DNA of 61,233 nucleotides from Caballeronia sp. BR00000012568055 (lineage in GTDB: Bacteria; Pseudomonadota; Gammaproteobacteria; Burkholderiales; Burkholderiaceae): positions 1 to 61,233 of the forward strand of contig NZ_JAQFVG010000299.1 of NCBI RefSeq assembly GCF_029439455.1, in the 5' to 3' direction. Numbering within the stretch: the first letter of the stretch is position 1; each line of letters opens with the position of its first letter. The notes beneath the pieces are model-generated. The model saw only the letters and a list, made by a program, of their open reading frames with translations. It ran no database searches and had not been told where the DNA came from. The position numbers and the translations under genes are program-made. Below, piece after piece: positions 57,778-61,233 of the stretch.

Positions 57778-59874
57778 ATGAAATCGATTCGCACGAAACT
57801 CGCGCTGCTTCCGGCGATTCTGCTGCTGCAAGCGGGCGTGGCGCTCAGTCAGGAAGCATGGCGCGAAGGCACGACGTACTCGGCCGGCACGAGCGTGACG
57901 TACAACGGACGCGTGTATCAGGCCTTGCAGGCGCATACGGCGTATGTCGGCGCGGGCTGGACGCCGCCGAACTCGCCGACGCTGTGGAAGGATATGGGCG
58001 CGGCGGGTGGATCGCCTGCGCCTGCTCCGGCTCCGGCTCCCGTTCCGGTGCCGACGCCCGCGCCTGTTCCGGTGCCAACGCCTGCGCCTGCGCCCGTTCC
58101 CACACCGACGCCAACACCCGCGCCCGCTCCGACGCCAACACCAACGCCAACGCCAACGCCAACGCCAACGCCAACGCCAACGCCAACGCCTTCAGGGTGC
58201 TACACGGCGTGGTCGGCATCGCAAGTTTATGCAGCGACGAACACGCGCGTCACGTATAACGGCCGCAACTATCGCAACAAGTGGTGGACGCAAGGCGATA
58301 ACCCATCGCAGTCGGGACAGTACGGCGTATGGGAAGACCTCGGCGCGTGCGCAGGCGGTACGCCGACGCCAACACCTACGCCTGTGCCGACGCCAACGCC
58401 TACGCCTGTGCCAACGCCGACACCTACGCCTGTGCCGACGCCAACGCCTACGCCTACGCCTACGCCTACGCCTGTGCCGACGCCAACGCCTACGCCTGTG
58501 CCAACGCCGACACCAGTGCCGACGCCAACACCAACACCAACACCAACGCCTACGCCAACACCGACACCGACACCGACACCCACGCCCACGCCAACCCCAA
58601 CGCCCGCCTCCTACAAACCCAAAATCACCTACATCCCCGCGCCCGCAGGCTATCCCACCACCGCGCAATTCACCGCCGCCGAGAAATCCCTCGTCGATCA
58701 GTCCAACGGCCAGATCGCACTTATCCGCAGCGCGCTGCAAGTACTGCCCGACGCCGATGTCGAAGCGGTTACGCCCGGCCGCGCGGCGAATCCATCGAAC
58801 GTGAAGCGGGTTGAAGCGATCGTGCCTGAGGCCGAGTTCGACAAGCTGTTCCCGGTGCGCAACGTGAAGTACTCGTACGTCAACTTCCTGCGCGGCATCG
58901 CCAAATTCCCGGCCTATTGCGGCGACTACACCGATGGTCGCGATGCCAACGCCATCTGCCGCAAACTGCTCGCGACTTCCTTCGCGCACTTCGTGCAGGA
59001 AACCGGCGCGAACTGGACATCGCTCACGCCCGCGCAAGCGCGCCCCGATGCCGATCACAACAACCCCGTGCTCGCGAAAATGCCGCAAAACACGGCGATT
59101 CCGTTCTGGCAACAAGCGCTGTGGTTCCTGCGCGAATCCGGCTACAACGAAGGCTCAGCCGTGGGCGCGTATCAACAATGCGAGCCTGGCTCGCACGCGA
59201 CCAACTGGGTCTTCTATCCGTGCGCGAAAAACGCGCAGGGCAAATATCTCGACTACTTCGGACGCGGCGCGAAGCAGTTATCGTGGAACTACAACTTCGG
59301 CCCGTTCTCGCAGTCGCTCTACAACGACGTGAACGTCTTGCTCGATGACCCCGGTCGCGTCGCCGATACCTGGCTCAATTTCGCGTCCGCCGTATGGTTC
59401 GCGGTCACGCCGCAAACCCCGAAACCACCGATGACCTGGGCCATCGACGGCACGTGGAAGCCGAACAGTGTCGATATCGGCAACAACATGAAGCCGGGCT
59501 TCGGCGCGACGGTGTACATCATCAATGGCGGAATCGAGTGCGGCGGGGGCGGCGCGGAGAAGTCGCAGGTGACCAACCGCATCAACGCATACAAGGAGAT
59601 GGCGCGCGAATTGAATGTCACCATTCCGGCCGATGAACCGCTTGGCTGCGCCAACATGAAGGGCTTTCAGGAAGGCTCGGCGGCGGCCGTGAAGGCGTAT
59701 CTCGACAAGGACTATTCGTGGGCTAATGGCAAGCCGGTGACCGCCTGCAAACTGGTCGATTATCAGATGCCCTTCTCGCTCGTCACGCCCGGCGATTACA
59801 AAGCCTGCGTCGATTATTTCTTCCGTGGCAAGGTGGAATACAACGGCAAGATCGTGATCGATAACACGCAATGA
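57778..59874 (+). CDS. Secreted GH19 chitinase with two chitin-binding domains
   Basis: A 698-residue exported chitinase. Signal peptide (about 26), CBM5/12 domain 1 (about 27-76), Pro/Thr/Ala linker, CBM5/12 domain 2 (about 140-190, [14 protein letters not shown]), a second P-T-P-V linker (about 195-276) and a GH19 catalytic domain. In it Q-E-T-G-A-N-W holds the probable catalytic E408, and [14 protein letters not shown] begins at Y493. GGAGG lies before ATG 57778. The N-terminal layout and sequence closely match the GH18 chitinase at 46463, although the catalytic families are unrelated. Confidence 0.94.
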   Translation: MKSIRTKLALLPAILLLQAGVALSQEAWREGTTYSAGTSVTYNGRVYQALQAHTAYVGAGWTPPNSPTLWKDMGAAGGSPAPAPAPAPVPVPTPAPVPVPTPAPAPVPTPTPTPAPAPTPTPTPTPTPTPTPTPTPTPSGCYTAWSASQVYAATNTRVTYNGRNYRNKWWTQGDNPSQSGQYGVWEDLGACAGGTPTPTPTPVPTPTPTPVPTPTPTPVPTPTPTPTPTPTPVPTPTPTPVPTPTPVPTPTPTPTPTPTPTPTPTPTPTPTPTPTPASYKPKITYIPAPAGYPTTAQFTAAEKSLVDQSNGQIALIRSALQVLPDADVEAVTPGRAANPSNVKRVEAIVPEAEFDKLFPVRNVKYSYVNFLRGIAKFPAYCGDYTDGRDANAICRKLLATSFAHFVQETGANWTSLTPAQARPDADHNNPVLAKMPQNTAIPFWQQALWFLRESGYNEGSAVGAYQQCEPGSHATNWVFYPCAKNAQGKYLDYFGRGAKQLSWNYNFGPFSQSLYNDVNVLLDDPGRVADTWLNFASAVWFAVTPQTPKPPMTWAIDGTWKPNSVDIGNNMKPGFGATVYIINGGIECGGGGAEKSQVTNRINAYKEMARELNVTIPADEPLGCANMKGFQEGSAAAVKAYLDKDYSWANGKPVTACKLVDYQMPFSLVTPGDYKACVDYFFRGKVEYNGKIVIDNTQ
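58012..58194 (+). repeat. Pro/Ala/Thr-coding repeat, GH19 chitinase linker 1
   Basis: Alternating Pro with Ala, Val or Thr; ends in six near-identical CCAACG hexamers coding Pro-Thr. Confidence 0.85.
58378..58515 (+). repeat. 24-bp tandem repeats in GH19 chitinase linker 2
   Basis: Five copies of a 24-bp unit coding T-P-V-P-T-P-T-P (at 58378, 58402, 58426, 58468 and 58492), interrupted by an 18-bp run of ACGCCT repeats at 58450-58467. Copies alternate between two near-identical versions, suggesting a 48-bp higher-order unit. Confidence 0.8.
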
Positions 59875-59895
59875 CGCGGACGTTTCGCGCCGCGT

Positions 59896-60696
59896 TCACC
59901 GGCCGCTGCGATAGCGGTCGGCGAGCGCCTTCACGCGCGTGACGTAGCGCTGCGTTTCCGCATAGGGCGGCACGCCGTTGTATCGATCAACCGTTGTCTC
60001 GCCACTGTTATAGGCGGCGAGCGCGAGATCGAGATTGCCGCCGAAGCGCTTGAGCAGCCACGACAGATACTCCACGCCGCCGCGAATGTTCTGCCCGGCA
60101 TCGAACGGATCGCCGACGCCGAAGCGCGTTGCCGTCGCCGGCATCAACTGCATCAGCCCTTGCGCGCCCGCCCGCGAAAGCGCATTCGTCCGATACGCCG
60201 ATTCCGCGTGAATCACCGCGCGCACCAGCGCATGATCGACGCCGAACGCCGATGCGCTCGCATCGATCTCGCGCCGATACGAACGCGTATCCAGCAGCAA
60301 GGCCGCGACGTCGATGCTCGCATCCGGCGCGCATAGATTGCACGTTTCCATGAAATGCAGCTGGATCACGGAGACGTCGGCATCGACACCTGTGGGCCGG
60401 TTCGATAGGAAGTGGCGCACGCCATCTTCGACGTAGGTATAGATACGCGTGGTGGCCTCGCGTCGCATCGGCGGCACGCGCCCTTTCGCATCGGACGCCG
60501 CCGTGTCGCCGCCGGGCCGCCAGTTCATCGCGATGCTGCTGCAATGCGCATGATCGATACGCGCGCTGACATAGACCACCGAATGATCATCGGCTTCGCA
60601 GCGAAGCATGGTCGCGGCATGCGCTTCATGCGCTGCGTGCGCAAGCAGAACGCTGACGCCTATGAGCAGGCATCGCATCGCCGTGTGACGTCTCAT
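59896..60696 (-). CDS. Periplasmic lytic transglycosylase (SLT domain)
   Basis: A 266-residue exported protein. Signal peptide (about 26, ending H-E-A-H-A-A), an N-terminal region with several cysteines (M-L-R-C-E, H-A-H-C-S-S, E-T-C-N-L-C) and a C-terminal SLT domain: H-A-E-S-A-Y (catalytic Glu, near 164), S-R-A-G-A-Q-G-L-M-Q-L-M-P-A-T-A, A-Y-N-S-G-E. Cleaves peptidoglycan and could open a path for the secretion machine next door, but the opposite strand argues against co-transcription. Start 60696 chosen; 60708 and 60678 are alternatives. Confidence 0.88.
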   Translation of the reverse strand: MRRHTAMRCLLIGVSVLLAHAAHEAHAATMLRCEADDHSVVYVSARIDHAHCSSIAMNWRPGGDTAASDAKGRVPPMRREATTRIYTYVEDGVRHFLSNRPTGVDADVSVIQLHFMETCNLCAPDASIDVAALLLDTRSYRREIDASASAFGVDHALVRAVIHAESAYRTNALSRAGAQGLMQLMPATATRFGVGDPFDAGQNIRGGVEYLSWLLKRFGGNLDLALAAYNSGETTVDRYNGVPPYAETQRYVTRVKALADRYRSGR

Positions 60697-60857
60697 CGCG
60701 AGTTCCATTCTGTCGTGCGCCTGCACCAAGCATAGTTCGCTTCGACGCCGATTCCATGAAATAGTCGCCATCGTCGTTGAGCACGTTCGGGCGTTGTTTT
60801 CAAGGCGCTTTTGTGCTTCCATTGATGCGGATACTTTGGTCTTCGAATGAGATCGCC

Positions 60858-61233
60858 ATGAACATGAATCCTCGTTTCGACGCCGCCTGGAAGAGCTGGC
60901 TCGACGACAATATCCGTCGCGGCTGTTCGCATCAATCGCTGATCGACGCCATGGTCGCCAACGCGTTTCATCCCAACGCGGCGCGCTCGATTCTCGCGCG
61001 GACCATCGCAGGCGAATCGCTCGATACCGATATACCGATGTCCTCGGAATACACGTACGGCACGCCCATGCTGCCCGCCGCACGCGTGTTGCATGCCGCG
61101 GATCGCGCCGCGCCCAAGGTGTTCAGTTGCGACGCGCCATGCGTCGCGCTGCTCGCCGATGTGCTCAGCGGCGAAGAGTGCGAGCGCCTGATCGAGATCG
61201 GCCGCGAGCGCGTGCAGCAGTCGGCCGTGGTCG
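60858..61233 (+). CDS. 2-oxoglutarate/Fe(II) prolyl-4-hydroxylase-like oxygenase (N-terminal part)
   Basis: The frame starts M-N-M-N-P-R-F-D-A-A-W and runs off the window after about 125 residues. The segment L-I-D-A-M-V-A-N-A-F and then V-A-L-L-A-D-V-L-S-G-E-E-C-E-R-L-I-E-I-G-R is the usual entry to a prolyl-4-hydroxylase alpha-type oxygenase domain; the Fe-binding HxD...H lies beyond the edge. Start ATG 60858 has only a weak ribosome site. Partial at the 3' end. Confidence 0.65.
   Translation, partial: MNMNPRFDAAWKSWLDDNIRRGCSHQSLIDAMVANAFHPNAARSILARTIAGESLDTDIPMSSEYTYGTPMLPAARVLHAADRAAPKVFSCDAPCVALLADVLSGEECERLIEIGRERVQQSAVV

Noticed and set aside
58012..58606. Repeat cluster as a CRISPR array
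   Set aside because: The repeats are contiguous, in frame and code a Pro/Thr linker; there are no unique spacers.

Overview
The window looks like a piece of a high-GC betaproteobacterial chromosome, most probably Burkholderia sensu lato (Caballeronia/Paraburkholderia type). Supporting signs are the hemC-hemD/hemX fusion-hemY block diverging from ppc, the yicC-gmk-rpoZ-spoT run diverging from rph-rdgB-hemW, an OpgC-type acyltransferase, YXWGXW-repeat and small lipoprotein genes, and strong codon bias to G/C. I saw no prophage, IS element, integrase or CRISPR array. The genus assignment is inference from gene order and protein character, not from a search.

Layout. 1-9.2 kb: end of a tRNA (probably Arg), a NinX/DUF2591-like gene, then spoT, rpoZ, gmk and yicC on the minus strand, facing rph, rdgB, hemW and an MFS exporter on the plus strand, ending in tRNA-Ser(UGA). 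9.2-16.1 kb: small secreted or disordered proteins, a TonB-C lipoprotein, an MHS-family symporter, OpgC, a CLC chloride channel and a YXWGXW/small-lipoprotein pair. 16.3-22 kb: minCDE, a GNAT enzyme, a stand-alone map, a small lipoprotein, tRNA-Ser(CGA) and serS. 22.1-32.1 kb: rarA, lolA, ftsK and trxB keep the enterobacterial-like ftsK-lolA-rarA-serS order, but a block of about 4.3 kb (CytX-like NCS1 permease, ureohydrolase, LysR regulator, secreted protein) sits between rarA and lolA. 32.2-45.7 kb: Smr nuclease, UPF0126 channel, PCMT-like protein, rhodanese, heme genes, ppc, a SAM methyltransferase facing an MmyB-type regulator across a perfect palindrome, and argH.

46.4-59.9 kb is the most distinctive region. 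A GH18 chitinase and a GH19 chitinase with matching double chitin-binding N-termini bracket a tightly overlapping ten-gene secretion operon: GspG, GspF, GspE, four PilM/N/O/P-like (GspL/M/C-like) inner-membrane proteins, a lipoprotein secretin, and three further pseudopilin-like proteins. It is reduced compared with a canonical type II system and has the M-N-O-P-secretin order of type IV pilus or MSHA loci. I read it as a dedicated chitinase-export machine, a hypothesis based on gene context. A lytic transglycosylase follows on the opposite strand, and the window ends inside a prolyl-4-hydroxylase-like gene.

Housekeeping modules here (stringent response with RNA polymerase omega and GTP/dITP metabolism, division-site selection, chromosome translocation, lipoprotein sorting, heme synthesis, PEP carboxylation, arginine synthesis) mark the window as core chromosome. 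The accessory content is concentrated at 9.3-10.9, 23.6-27.8 and 45.8-60 kb.
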